A stretch of DNA of 64,000 nucleotides, from NCBI GenBank assembly GCA_965229305.1, contig CBDDIZ010000030.1, positions 122,175 to 186,174 of the forward strand, in the 5' to 3' direction. A program made the position numbers and the translations under genes. This stretch comes from JALHNI01 sp965229305. GTDB lineage: Bacteria; Acidobacteriota; Terriglobia; Bryobacterales; Bryobacteraceae. Below are positions 44,555 to 53,053 of this stretch, one piece after another. Under the pieces are notes generated by a model. It did not search any database. It was not told where the DNA came from and saw only the letters and a list, made by a program, of their open reading frames with translations. Numbering within the stretch: the stretch's first letter is position 1; every line of letters starts with the position of its first letter.

Positions 44555-45196
44555 ATGAAGATTCAGATGATCGCTATCGCGGCGCTGGCCTGTGCCCTGC
44601 CCGCCTTTTCGCAGGCTGATCCGAAGATGAGCTTTTTTATCACCAGTGTTGGCAGCGGCAACGGCGCCGATCTGGGCGGATTGAAGGGTGCGGACGCGCA
44701 TTGCCAGGCGCTGGCGAAAGCGGCCGGTTCGAAGAAAAAGAATTGGCATGCCTATCTGAGCCAGACGGCCGAAGGCGGCAAGAAGGTGATCAATGCGAAG
44801 GATCGCATCGGCAAGGGTCCGTGGTTCAACGCCAAGGGCGTGCAGATCGCGGCCGACATCGCCGACCTGCACTCGGAGAACGCGAAGACCGGCAAGCAGG
44901 GTTCGCTGAGCGAGAAGGGCGAAGTGCTGAATGGCCGTGGCGACACGCCGAATCAGCATGACATTCTGACGGGTTCGCAGTTGGATGGTACGGCGGCGCC
45001 GGGCACCGAAGATACGACGTGCAAGAACTGGACGAGCCACGGAGAAGGCAGCGCGCTGGTGGGTCACCATGACCGTCAGGGCGGCGGCAAGAATCCGACG
45101 TCGTGGAACTCGGCGCATCCTTCGAAGGGCTGCAGCCAGGCGAATCTGGTGGCGACGGGCGGCGCGGGCCGCTTCTACTGCTTCGCCACGAAGTAA
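44555..45196 (+). CDS. Small secreted lectin-like protein
   Basis: A 213-residue protein with signal peptide (IQMIAIAALACALPAFSQA). The mature domain starts SFFITSVGSGNGADLGGLKGADAHCQALAKAAG and ends GCSQANLVATGGAGRFYCFATK. It resembles DUF1554/endostatin-like C-type-lectin-fold proteins that are scattered in bacteria. Four or more cysteines suggest disulfides. The start follows a good AGGAGAG (44541-44547). It is a single-gene transcript ended by a strong terminator. A ligand cannot be named. Confidence 0.82.
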   Translation: MKIQMIAIAALACALPAFSQADPKMSFFITSVGSGNGADLGGLKGADAHCQALAKAAGSKKKNWHAYLSQTAEGGKKVINAKDRIGKGPWFNAKGVQIAADIADLHSENAKTGKQGSLSEKGEVLNGRGDTPNQHDILTGSQLDGTAAPGTEDTTCKNWTSHGEGSALVGHHDRQGGGKNPTSWNSAHPSKGCSQANLVATGGAGRFYCFATK

Positions 45197-45211
45197 GGTC
45201 GTTGTTTCGGG

Positions 45212-45239
45212 AAAGGCCTCCGCCGCGGCGGAGGCCTTT
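45212..45239 (+). terminator. Intrinsic terminator, possibly bidirectional
   Basis: A 12-13-bp perfect stem AAAGGCCTCCGCC/GGCGGAGGCCTTT is followed by TTTT and starts 15 bases after the lectin-like gene. The flanking A and T runs let it also serve the convergent RND operon. Confidence 0.92.
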
Positions 45240-45240
45240 T

Positions 45241-46515
45241 CTATTTGAGGTTGCCGGCGTGGAAGTCCAGCAGGGCGCGCGAGAGCAGGTACTCGAAGCG
45301 GGCGCGGGCGGAAAGGACTTCGGCCGAGGTGCGGCTGAGTTGAGCTTGACTCAACTCGACGATGGAGCCGAGGCCGAGGTCATAACGGGTTTGGGCGAGC
45401 TTGAGGGTGCGCTGGGCCTGGTTCAAGACTTTGTCGGTGAGGCTCAGGCGCTGGAAGGCATTCTCGGCGTCGATGAAGGCGGCGCGGAGGTCGCGGGCGA
45501 TGCGGAGTTCGAGGTCGCGGGTTTCCTGATGGGCGGCCTGGGAGCGGAGGTCGGCTTCCTGACGGCGCGAAGAGAAGAGGCGGCCGTTCCAGACGGGGAT
45601 GTTCAGGTTGACGCCGATGGCGCCGTAACGGGATTGAAGTCGCTCATCGCGAGGGCCATAGTAACCGGCGACACCGCGGGCACTGAGGCTGGGGAGCGAT
45701 TGGCGGCGTTCGCTTTCGGCGAAGCTTTGGGCGGCTTGTTCCTGAGCGCGCAGCGAGGCGAGGTCGGGGCGGGATTGGAGCGCTTGGGCGACGAGGGAGT
45801 CAGCGTTCTGATCGAGCAAGGGGGGCAGGGGCTGGTCCTGGAGTTGGTACTCCTGGGGGCCGGTTTCGCCCAGGGCGGCGGCGAGCAAAACCTGGGCGGA
45901 CTTCCAGTCGTTGCGAGCACGGTCAAAGAGTAACTCAGCTTCGGCGAGATTCAGTTCGGCGAAGCTGACATCGAGCGTGGAGCGTAAGTTACTTTCGGCG
46001 AGGGCGGTGATCTGCTTGACGGTGAGACGACGGTCCGCGACGGTCTGTTGATTGACTTGTAACTGCGATTGAGCGAGCAAGGCACGGAAGTACGCTTCGC
46101 GGACGCGGAGGATGATCTCGGCGCGCACGGCGGTGGCCGTCTCACGTTCGGCGGTGGTGCGGTAGCGGGCGGACTCGGTCAGCGAGCGCGTGCGGCCGAA
46201 GTCGAAGAGGTTCTGGTTGATGTTGATGCCGCCGGCGCTGCGGGAGAAGAGGCTGCCGGGGTTGACGATGTTGAGCGGGCCGGTGCCGAGGCGGCTGCCA
46301 TGGTCCGCGAGCGAGCCGGTGACGTCGAAGGAGACGATGGGGGAGGTGTTGGCTTTCACCTGCGTGATCGACTCCTGGGCGGCGTCAGCCCGAAGCTTGG
46401 CGGCCATCACGCGGGGATGATTGCGAACGGCCAGGGCTTCGGCTTCGGCCAAGGTGAGAGGGCGCGGCGATTGCGCCGCCAGGGTGGTGGCCAGTAAGGC
46501 GAGTAAGTACTTCAT
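45241..46515 (-). CDS. TolC-family outer-membrane efflux channel
   Basis: A 424-residue outer-membrane factor. A signal peptide (KYLLALLATTLAAQ) precedes RPLTLAEAEALAVRNHPRVMAAK, the usual opening of the family. Two long helical repeats follow, with internally similar segments (LDVSFAELNLAEAELLFDRARNDW and LGSIVELSQAQLSRTSAEVLSARARFEYLLSRALLDFHAG). It is the last gene of an adaptor-pump-channel operon and starts 1 base before the pump gene's stop. The channel completes the exit path through the outer membrane. Confidence 0.92.
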   Translation of the reverse strand: MKYLLALLATTLAAQSPRPLTLAEAEALAVRNHPRVMAAKLRADAAQESITQVKANTSPIVSFDVTGSLADHGSRLGTGPLNIVNPGSLFSRSAGGININQNLFDFGRTRSLTESARYRTTAERETATAVRAEIILRVREAYFRALLAQSQLQVNQQTVADRRLTVKQITALAESNLRSTLDVSFAELNLAEAELLFDRARNDWKSAQVLLAAALGETGPQEYQLQDQPLPPLLDQNADSLVAQALQSRPDLASLRAQEQAAQSFAESERRQSLPSLSARGVAGYYGPRDERLQSRYGAIGVNLNIPVWNGRLFSSRRQEADLRSQAAHQETRDLELRIARDLRAAFIDAENAFQRLSLTDKVLNQAQRTLKLAQTRYDLGLGSIVELSQAQLSRTSAEVLSARARFEYLLSRALLDFHAGNLK

Positions 46516-49500
46516 TTACTGAGCCGCCTTTCCGCGGTAAGCGACTAAGTAAGCGGCGGGGACGATGAACAGAGTCAGGATGAGCGAGACGGTCATGCCG
46601 CCGATGATGGCGCGGGCGAGCGGGGCGTAGGCTTCGGAGCCCGTGCCCAAGGCCATGGCCATGGGGGTGAGGCCGATGATGGTGGCGAGCGACGTCATCA
46701 GGATGGGGCGGAGGCGGACTCGGCCGGCCATCGGTACGGCGTCTTCAATCGGGACGCCTTCCTCGCGGAGGCGGCGCATGAACTCCACGAGCAGGATGCT
46801 GTTCGAAACAACGATGCCGACCATCATGATGACGCCCATCAGCGATTGGACGTTGATGGTGGTGTGGGTGACGTAGAGCAGCAGGAGCGTGCCGGTGAGG
46901 CCCATGGGCACGGCGAGCAGGATGATGAGCGGATCGAGGAACGAGCGGAACTGAGCGACCAGGACGAGATAGAGGAGGACCACCGCGAGGACGAGTCCGA
47001 TGGCGAAGCTCTTGAAGGAAGAGCGCATGCCTTCGAGCGAACCGCGTAAGTCGATGCGAACGCCTTTGGGCAGTTCGACGGTCTTGAGTAAGTTCTCGAT
47101 GTTGGTGCCGGCGCGGCCGAGGTCGTCGCTCTCGAGATTGACGTAGAGGTCGACGACTTTGCGCAGACCGTAGTGCGCAACTTCAGTGGGAGCTTGGACG
47201 CGAGTGATCTTGGCGACCGCATCCATGCTGGTGATCTCGCGATCGTGGCCGCGGAGGGGAATGTCGGAGAGGTCGCGGACGTTGCGGACGGAGCGCTCGG
47301 GATACTGCACGGTGAGGAAATAGTCGTTGCCGCTCTTGGGGTCCGTCCAGAAGGTGGGCGCGATCATGGCGTTCGAGGCGACCGAGGTAATCAGGTTACC
47401 GACGATCTCGCGTTGCGAGAGGCCGAGAAGGCCGGCGCGCTGGCGGTCAATGTCGACGCGAAGGGCGGGCAGGTCCATGTCCTGCGGGATGTAAATGTCG
47501 CTGACGCCGGGGAGGGCTTTGATTTTGGGGGCGAGGCCCGTAGCGACTTTGAAGATCTGGTTGAGGTCAGCACCGCTGACCTGGACGTCGATGGGCGCGG
47601 GCATGCCGAAGTTGAGGACGGCGTCGACGAAGCCGCCGGACTGGAAGTAGACGGTGAGTTCGGGCATCTCATCGCGCAGGACTTTGCGCATGCGGGCCAT
47701 GTACTCGTAGCTGCCGATCTTATGGTCTTCTTTGAGGCTGACCTGGACGAAGCCGTTGTGGGGGCCGGAGTTCGAGGTGTAGATGGCGGAGAAGTCGGGG
47801 ACGACGCCGATGTTCGAGACGGTCATGTCGTAGTCTTCGGGCGTGACGACACGGCGGACAATCTGTTCGACGCGGGCGATCTTCTGCTCGGTGATTTCGA
47901 GGTTGGTGCCGAGAGGCGCCTTGATGTTCATGACGAACTGAGCGGGGTCCGTACGGGGGAAGAACGACATGCCTAGTTGCGGATAAAGCAGCAGGCTGAC
48001 GGCAAACATGATCATCAGGACCAAGACCACGGTGGCGGGGGCCTTGAGGGCAGCCTTCAGGAGGATGTCGTAAAGCGTCATCACCTTGATGAAGGACTGG
48101 TTGAAGATGAAGAACCATTTGGGGACATTCTCCGCGGGGTGCACGTGGGCGTCGCCGGGGTGGCCTTTGATGAAGCGCGAACAGAAGAGCGGGACGATCG
48201 TCATGGCGACGAAGTAGGAACCGGCGAGGGCGAGGACGACGGTAAGAGCGAGCGCGGAGAAGAGGTCCTTGCTGACGCCGAAGAGGAAGACCACGGGGAA
48301 GAAGACGATGGCGGTGGTGACGGTGGAGGCGAGCACGGGGAGCGCGACCTCGTTGGCGCCATCGTGGGAGGCTTCCTCCGGAGTCTTGCCCATGTCGAGG
48401 TGGCGGAAGATGTTTTCGAGCACGACGACCGAATCGTCGATGAGGCGGGAAAAGGCGAGGGCCAGGCCACCGAGCGTCATCGAGTTGATGGAGCCGCCGC
48501 TGATGTAGAGGCAGATCATGGCGACCAGGGCGGAGAGCGGGATCGAGAAGAAGACGGCGAGGGTGGCGCGCAAACTGCCGAGGAACAGCAGCACCATCAT
48601 CGAGGTGAGGACGATGCCGATGGAGCCTTCGTCGACGAGCGTGTGGATGGCGTTCTTGATGAACTTCGACTGGTCAAAGACGACGCGCGCTTCGAGGTTG
48701 CTGGGGACGTCGAGTAAGTTCTCCGCTTCATGCTTGACGGCGTTGACAACGGCGATGGTGTTGGCGTCGCCGCCTTGGCGAAGGACGGGCTGATAGACCG
48801 AGGGCTGGCCATCGACGCGGACGATGTTGTATTGGATCTGCGCGGCGTCGCGCACGGTGGCGACGTCGCCGACGGTGACCTGGGCGGTGCCGCGAGTCTT
48901 GAGGGGAAGAGACGTGATGCCCTCAAGGTCAGTGAACTGGGAGTTGGTGAAGATGGGGTAATCGACCGGGCCGACGCGGATGTTGCCGGAGGGGAGGATG
49001 ACGTTCGAGTCGTTGACGGCGCGCACGACGTCCATCGACGAAAGCTGGTGGGCTTCGAGCTTCTGGGGATCGACGTAGACCATGATCTGACGGTAGCGGC
49101 CGCCGAAGGGCGGGGGCACCGCGGCGCCGGAGATCTTGGCGACCTGGGTGCGGACGCGGTAATGGCCGACGTCGCGGAGGGCGGCTTCGGTGAGTCCTTC
49201 ACCGCGCAGGGCGATCAGGCAGACGGGGATGCTGGAGGCATCGAAGCGCAACACGTAGGGCGGCAAAGTGCCGGGGGGCATGCGGCGCATTTCGGCGAGG
49301 GCAAGGTTGGCCACGGTGGAGACGGCGGAATCGGGGTTGGCGCCGGGCTGGAAGAAGAGCTTGATGATGCCGGCACCGGTCATGGAGCGGGACTCGATGT
49401 GCTCGATGCCGGGGGCGAGGGTGAAGAAGCGCTCCTGACGCTCGGTGATGTTCTTCTCGACTTGCTCGGGCGGCATGCCGGGATAGAGCGTGGCGGTGAC

Positions 49501-49629
49501 GACGGCGGTGAGGTCGAGACGCGGGAACATGTCGACTGGCATGCGCAGCAGGACGGTGATCCCGACGATGCAAACAATCAGGGAGCAGACGACGATGAAG
49601 TAGGGGTTGCGGATCGAAAAGGCCGGCAT
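46516..49629 (-). CDS. RND-family efflux transporter (inner-membrane pump)
   Basis: A 1037-residue AcrB/MdtB-like pump. The opening AFSIRNPYFIVVCSLIVCIVGITVLLRMPVDMFPRLD gives the first helix. Two large periplasmic loops and a 12-helix layout are visible, with the central helices LGGLALAFSRLIDDSVVVLENIFRHL, carrying the paired Asp residues of the proton relay. The end is GLTPMAMALGTGSEAYAPLARAIIGGMTVS. The substrate is unknown; sequence details do not clearly favour metals or drugs. It overlaps the adaptor gene by 1 base. Confidence 0.95.
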   Translation of the reverse strand: MPAFSIRNPYFIVVCSLIVCIVGITVLLRMPVDMFPRLDLTAVVTATLYPGMPPEQVEKNITERQERFFTLAPGIEHIESRSMTGAGIIKLFFQPGANPDSAVSTVANLALAEMRRMPPGTLPPYVLRFDASSIPVCLIALRGEGLTEAALRDVGHYRVRTQVAKISGAAVPPPFGGRYRQIMVYVDPQKLEAHQLSSMDVVRAVNDSNVILPSGNIRVGPVDYPIFTNSQFTDLEGITSLPLKTRGTAQVTVGDVATVRDAAQIQYNIVRVDGQPSVYQPVLRQGGDANTIAVVNAVKHEAENLLDVPSNLEARVVFDQSKFIKNAIHTLVDEGSIGIVLTSMMVLLFLGSLRATLAVFFSIPLSALVAMICLYISGGSINSMTLGGLALAFSRLIDDSVVVLENIFRHLDMGKTPEEASHDGANEVALPVLASTVTTAIVFFPVVFLFGVSKDLFSALALTVVLALAGSYFVAMTIVPLFCSRFIKGHPGDAHVHPAENVPKWFFIFNQSFIKVMTLYDILLKAALKAPATVVLVLMIMFAVSLLLYPQLGMSFFPRTDPAQFVMNIKAPLGTNLEITEQKIARVEQIVRRVVTPEDYDMTVSNIGVVPDFSAIYTSNSGPHNGFVQVSLKEDHKIGSYEYMARMRKVLRDEMPELTVYFQSGGFVDAVLNFGMPAPIDVQVSGADLNQIFKVATGLAPKIKALPGVSDIYIPQDMDLPALRVDIDRQRAGLLGLSQREIVGNLITSVASNAMIAPTFWTDPKSGNDYFLTVQYPERSVRNVRDLSDIPLRGHDREITSMDAVAKITRVQAPTEVAHYGLRKVVDLYVNLESDDLGRAGTNIENLLKTVELPKGVRIDLRGSLEGMRSSFKSFAIGLVLAVVLLYLVLVAQFRSFLDPLIILLAVPMGLTGTLLLLYVTHTTINVQSLMGVIMMVGIVVSNSILLVEFMRRLREEGVPIEDAVPMAGRVRLRPILMTSLATIIGLTPMAMALGTGSEAYAPLARAIIGGMTVSLILTLFIVPAAYLVAYRGKAAQ

Positions 49630-50822
49630 TAACGGTCCCCCGCCAGCTTGGCTTCCACGGCTTGGCCGGGGCGGAGTAAGGATCGGTTGCCGATGACGAC
49701 GCGATCGTCGGCGGTGAGACCGGCGATGACTTCGATGCTGGCCGGCGATTCGATGCCGGTCTTAATGGCGCGTTCTTCCACTTCACCCGCTTGGTTGACG
49801 AGGTAGACGGAGCGGTTGCCGCCGCCGTTGATGATGGCGGTGACCGGCACGGTGAGGCCTTCCTGGCGTCGCTCCAGATTCATGACGACTTCGGCGTACA
49901 TGCCGGGCGTGAGCGTGTTGCCCGGATTCGGAACGTCGACTTCGACTTCCATGGTGCGGCTGTCGGCGAGGACGTCGCGCGAAAGGCGGGCAACCGTGCC
50001 GCGGAAGGTCTGATTGAGCGACGAGACATAGATGTCGACGGGCTGGCCTTGGCGAATCATCGGCACCAGGGATTCAGGCGCGGTGACGGCCAGACGGAGG
50101 CGGCTGAGGTCGGCGAGCCGAACGACGGGCTGGGAACTGGCGCCGACTTGGACCATGGCGCCGGGGTCCGCCAGACGCTTGGTGATGACACCGGCGAAGG
50201 GGGCGGTGATGACTTTGTAGGCTGCCATCGTTTTGGTGCGCTGTTCGGCGGCCTTGGCGGTGAGGATGCGCTGCTGGTCCACTTGGAGGCCGGCGCGGAT
50301 CGATGTGAGCTGCGCTTGGGCGGCTTGCTGGCGAGCGAGAGCCTCGTCGATTTCCTGCTGCGCGACGATGCCGGGTTCAGCCTTCGCGGCGGCGACCAAG
50401 CGATTGTGCGCGACGGTCGCCAGGCGGAGGTTGGCTTCGGCGCGGGCGATCTCGGCCTGGGTGCGCGGGAGTTCGGCCTCGGTGCGCAAGCGCTCCGAGG
50501 CCGACTGGGCCAGTTCGGCCTCCATCTCGGGGATTTCCAGCGTGGCGATGGTCTGGCCGGCTTTGACGTAGGAGCCGACGTCGACGGTGATGTCCTTGAG
50601 GAAGCCGGAAACTTTGGTGTGCAGGTCCACCGCCTGGTAGGGACGGAACTCACCGGACAGGGTGACCTTACGCTCGAGGGTTTCGAGCTTGGGGTGGGCG
50701 ACGGCCACGGCGGGCTTTTCGGCTGAAGGCTTGGCGGGGGTGGCGGCCTGGGGAGGCGAACCGCAGCCGGTGAGCCAAACCGCCGCTATCAGCAAGAAAA
50801 CAGGGGTGGTTGTACACTTCAT
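49629..50822 (-). CDS. RND efflux periplasmic adaptor lipoprotein
   Basis: A 397-residue membrane-fusion protein. The lipobox LTGC places the acylated Cys at residue 20. Lipoyl/barrel-sandwich segments flank a long coiled-coil hairpin (EAELAQSASERLRTEAELPRTQAEIARAEANLRLATVAHNRL ...). The beta-barrel and membrane-proximal parts follow (GTVARLSRDVLADSRTMEVEVDVPNPGNTLTPGMYAEVVM). It bridges pump and channel. The ATG has no ribosome site of its own; a strong AGGAGG lies 42 bases upstream serving a three-codon reading frame, and an inverted repeat covers the start region. Confidence 0.93.
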   Translation of the reverse strand: MKCTTTPVFLLIAAVWLTGCGSPPQAATPAKPSAEKPAVAVAHPKLETLERKVTLSGEFRPYQAVDLHTKVSGFLKDITVDVGSYVKAGQTIATLEIPEMEAELAQSASERLRTEAELPRTQAEIARAEANLRLATVAHNRLVAAAKAEPGIVAQQEIDEALARQQAAQAQLTSIRAGLQVDQQRILTAKAAEQRTKTMAAYKVITAPFAGVITKRLADPGAMVQVGASSQPVVRLADLSRLRLAVTAPESLVPMIRQGQPVDIYVSSLNQTFRGTVARLSRDVLADSRTMEVEVDVPNPGNTLTPGMYAEVVMNLERRQEGLTVPVTAIINGGGNRSVYLVNQAGEVEERAIKTGIESPASIEVIAGLTADDRVVIGNRSLLRPGQAVEAKLAGDR

Positions 50823-50843
50823 TACAATTTGGTTTCAATTGTA
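50823..50843. promoter_or_regulatory. Inverted repeat at the start of the RND operon (candidate operator)
   Basis: TACAATT and AATTGTA form a perfect 7-bp inverted repeat with a 7-base spacer, directly next to the adaptor start codon. Size and symmetry fit sites of TetR- or MarR-type repressors, but no such gene is beside it. Confidence 0.5.
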
Positions 50844-50855
50844 TTACTTTTCCAT
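50844..50855 (-). CDS. Three-codon leader reading frame (MEK) upstream of the efflux adaptor
   Basis: ATG-GAA-AAG-TAA is preceded by a perfect AGGAGG (50864-50869) with an 8-base spacing, the best ribosome site in the neighbourhood. It is in the same frame as the adaptor, whose ATG starts 21 bases after this stop. It may support re-initiation or a stop-and-restart control. Translation is not proven. Confidence 0.4.
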   Translation of the reverse strand: MEK

Positions 50856-50885
50856 TGCGTTTGCCTCCTCTCTCGAAATTTTGCG

Positions 50886-51611
50886 TTAAGCTCTTTTGGC
50901 GTCAAGCGGTTGGGCGATTCCGGAGAGGCGGAAGCCGGTGATGCGGCCTTCAGCTTTTTGAAACGTGAGACGGGCGAAGGGGGCTCCGGAAGGGTAGAAG
51001 ACGAGGTTGCCGGCATGGAAGAGAAAACGGCGAGCGGGGGCGCCGGGTCGGTTGATGCCGAGCTGGTTGCGCTGGTCGTCGATGATGTAGTGATCTTCAG
51101 CGTTGGGGCCGTAGACGTAGCGGCCGAGGATAGCGGCGCGGTCTTCGGCGGAGAGCGGTTCGACGGGTTGGCGGGTGTCGGCGTCGCCGAGTTCGTGGAG
51201 GTAGGAGACGACGGAGGCGGCGCGGGGTCCGCCGGCGCGGGCGTGAGACATGAGGGTGAGGCCGTGGGGTCCGGGGGAGCGCTGGAGCCCAGGAGAGGCG
51301 GCGAGGAAGGCTTTGACGAGGTCGCGTTGGCCCAGCATGGCGGCGGAGAAGATGGTGGGGGTGGCGCCGCGGGCGAGGAGGAATTCGGCGATCTCGCGCT
51401 GGCCGACGTGGGAGGCGGCACCGAGGGCGGTTTCCCAGTCGCCGAAGCCCCAGTCGAGGGAGGCGTTAATCAGACCGGGGTGACGCTCGGCGAGGGCGCG
51501 GACGCGTTGGGGATCGCGATGGGCGGCGGTGACCATTTCGAGCGTGCCGGGGGCGTCGGTGAGGGAGAAAGCGGGAACGGCCAGGAGGCCAAAGAAGTGA
51601 CGACGATGCAT
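50886..51611 (-). CDS. Ankyrin-repeat protein, probably exported
   Basis: A 241-residue protein. The N terminus HRRHFFGLLAVPAFSLTDA resembles a Tat leader. Two to three degenerate ankyrin repeats follow (LGAASHVGQREIAEFLLARGATPTIFSAAMLGQRDLVKAFL). The C-terminal domain, about 100 residues long, contains FHAGNLVFYPSGAPFARLTFQK, a beta segment not assigned to a family. The ATG at 51611 was preferred over a TTG at 51647 because it gives a leader. It lies 64 bases upstream of the efflux operon in the same direction and may share its transcript. Confidence 0.75.
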   Translation of the reverse strand: MHRRHFFGLLAVPAFSLTDAPGTLEMVTAAHRDPQRVRALAERHPGLINASLDWGFGDWETALGAASHVGQREIAEFLLARGATPTIFSAAMLGQRDLVKAFLAASPGLQRSPGPHGLTLMSHARAGGPRAASVVSYLHELGDADTRQPVEPLSAEDRAAILGRYVYGPNAEDHYIIDDQRNQLGINRPGAPARRFLFHAGNLVFYPSGAPFARLTFQKAEGRITGFRLSGIAQPLDAKRA

Positions 51612-51659
51612 GGGACGGTTGTCGCCGTCCGAGGAGGGCGACAGCAAGCCAGGATCGCT

Positions 51660-52499
51660 TTAGGACTGAAGTGGTTGATTCGCGGAGGGTTGAGGGGGTT
51701 CCTGCAGGACGTGTTGGCGCACGGCACGGACGAACTCGGTGACGACGGCGGACTCGAGGGCGGGTAGGTGTTGGAGATCGCCGCGGAGGCGGTTGGCCTT
51801 GAGGTGGGTTTCGCCGGGCAGGCGGATGAGGTGGGTGATGAAGCGGACGCCGACGGCGTCGTTCTGAAGCTGGCCGAGGAGAATGTAGTCGGCGTCGAGT
51901 TCGGTGGCGAGAGTTTTGAGGCGGCGGATGTTGCGGGGCTGGCGGAGAGGGGCGGCGTTGCCGATGATCGCGAGCTTGGACGGGTGGAGGGGCGTAAGCG
52001 CGGCGACGACGAGGTCGGGGAGGGCGTGGACCCAGCGGTCGAGGTCGGGGTGGCCGGTTTCGTTGTCGAAGAGGGAGACGGCGAGACGGAGGGGGCGGGT
52101 CCGCCAGAGGGCGTAGGCACCGGCGACGGCGATGGGAATCGCGGCGAGGGCCCAGAGGCGCCGGCTGGCTGGCGGCGGCGGAGGGAGGGGCCGATCGACG
52201 GGGGCGATGAATTTGTAGCCTTGGCGGGGGAGGGTCTGGAGGAAGCGAGGGTTGGAGCCGGAGTCCTGGAGGGCGGTGCGGATCTGGGAGAGGACGTAGG
52301 CGAGGCCTCGGTCGAAGTCGACGTGGGTGTCGGCGCCCCAGATGACGGCGCGGAGTTCGTCGCGGCTGATGAGTTCGCCGGGACGGGAGAGGAAGAGCTC
52401 AAGAGCTTTGGTGGGCTGAGGCTCGAGCGGAACGGGGCGGCCGTCGCGCGTCAGTTGACGAGCTTGGGGATCGAAGGCGAAAAGTCCGAAGCGCCACAT
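51660..52499 (-). CDS. Membrane-anchored winged-helix (CadC/ToxR-type) regulator
   Basis: A 279-residue protein. The N-terminal OmpR-type winged helix spans about 1-100, with the recognition region SRDELRAVIWGADTHVDFDRGLAYVLSQIRTAL and wing PRFLQTLPRQGYKFIAPV. A Pro-rich linker leads to one membrane helix (about 113-130, LWALAAIPIAVAGAYALW). The C-terminal part (RLAVSLFDNETGHPDLDRWVHALPDLVVAALTPLHP) resembles the outer sensor domains of acidobacterial CadC-like proteins. It would bind DNA in the cytosol while sensing outside. It stands upstream of the ankyrin gene and RND operon, which makes it a candidate regulator of them. Confidence 0.85.
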   Translation of the reverse strand: MWRFGLFAFDPQARQLTRDGRPVPLEPQPTKALELFLSRPGELISRDELRAVIWGADTHVDFDRGLAYVLSQIRTALQDSGSNPRFLQTLPRQGYKFIAPVDRPLPPPPPASRRLWALAAIPIAVAGAYALWRTRPLRLAVSLFDNETGHPDLDRWVHALPDLVVAALTPLHPSKLAIIGNAAPLRQPRNIRRLKTLATELDADYILLGQLQNDAVGVRFITHLIRLPGETHLKANRLRGDLQHLPALESAVVTEFVRAVRQHVLQEPPQPSANQPLQS

Positions 52500-52502
52500 G
52501 AG

Positions 52503-52988
52503 CTAGTGGACGCGCTGGAAGGTGATTCGCTGCAGGCCCATGGTCTCAAGGCTTTGGGGACCGGCCTCAGCTTCCGGGCGGTCGGCAGCGGTGAGAATCT
52601 CCTGCTCGAGCGTGTCACCGCGAAGGCGGATCATCTGGATGAGGACAACGCTTCGATATTTGTGAGGGACGGAGAGCACGCCACCCACGAAGCGAGCCTT
52701 GAGCTTGTAGCCATCGTCAAGTTCGAAGCGGTAATGCTCGTAGCCTTCTTCGCGGCAGAGCTTAAAGGCTTTGACGACGGGGTCCCTGCCGGGGGTGGTG
52801 AAGGTGCTGCGCCAGGTGGTGCATTCGCCTTCTTTGGGCATCGGGCCGATCTCGAGCGTGGTTTCGACGGCGCGCGACTTGGCATTGAGCGGGAGGTTGG
52901 CGAGCGGGCCGCGCCAGGTGCCGGACCAGGAAGACGGAATCTGAGCGCAGACCGTGGTGGCAACGAAGAAGAAAGCAAGCCGAAGCAT
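52503..52988 (-). CDS. Small secreted hypothetical protein
   Basis: A 161-residue protein with a signal peptide (LRLAFFFVATTVCAQ). The mature part is beta-rich: IPSSWSGTWRGPLANLPLNAK and CTTWRSTFTTPGRDPVVKAFKLCREEGYEHY suggest a lipocalin-like or similar barrel with one disulfide. No family was recognised. The ATG at 52988 starts the signal peptide; an ATG 27 bases upstream is possible. It lies 3 bases before the winged-helix gene in the same direction. Confidence 0.7.
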   Translation of the reverse strand: MLRLAFFFVATTVCAQIPSSWSGTWRGPLANLPLNAKSRAVETTLEIGPMPKEGECTTWRSTFTTPGRDPVVKAFKLCREEGYEHYRFELDDGYKLKARFVGGVLSVPHKYRSVVLIQMIRLRGDTLEQEILTAADRPEAEAGPQSLETMGLQRITFQRVH

Positions 52989-53053
52989 GGCAGATTCGAG
53001 GGTACATCGTTTCACCGGGCGCTGGGGACGTGATATGTTGTCGACCGAAAGTT

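Noticed and set aside
7700..48720. Frequent GTAAGT/GAGTAACT strings that look like a scattered repeat or splice-site-like motif
   Set aside because: Where checked they come from Leu TTA codons in contexts such as Asn-Leu-Leu in coding frames, so they reflect codon use rather than a separate element.
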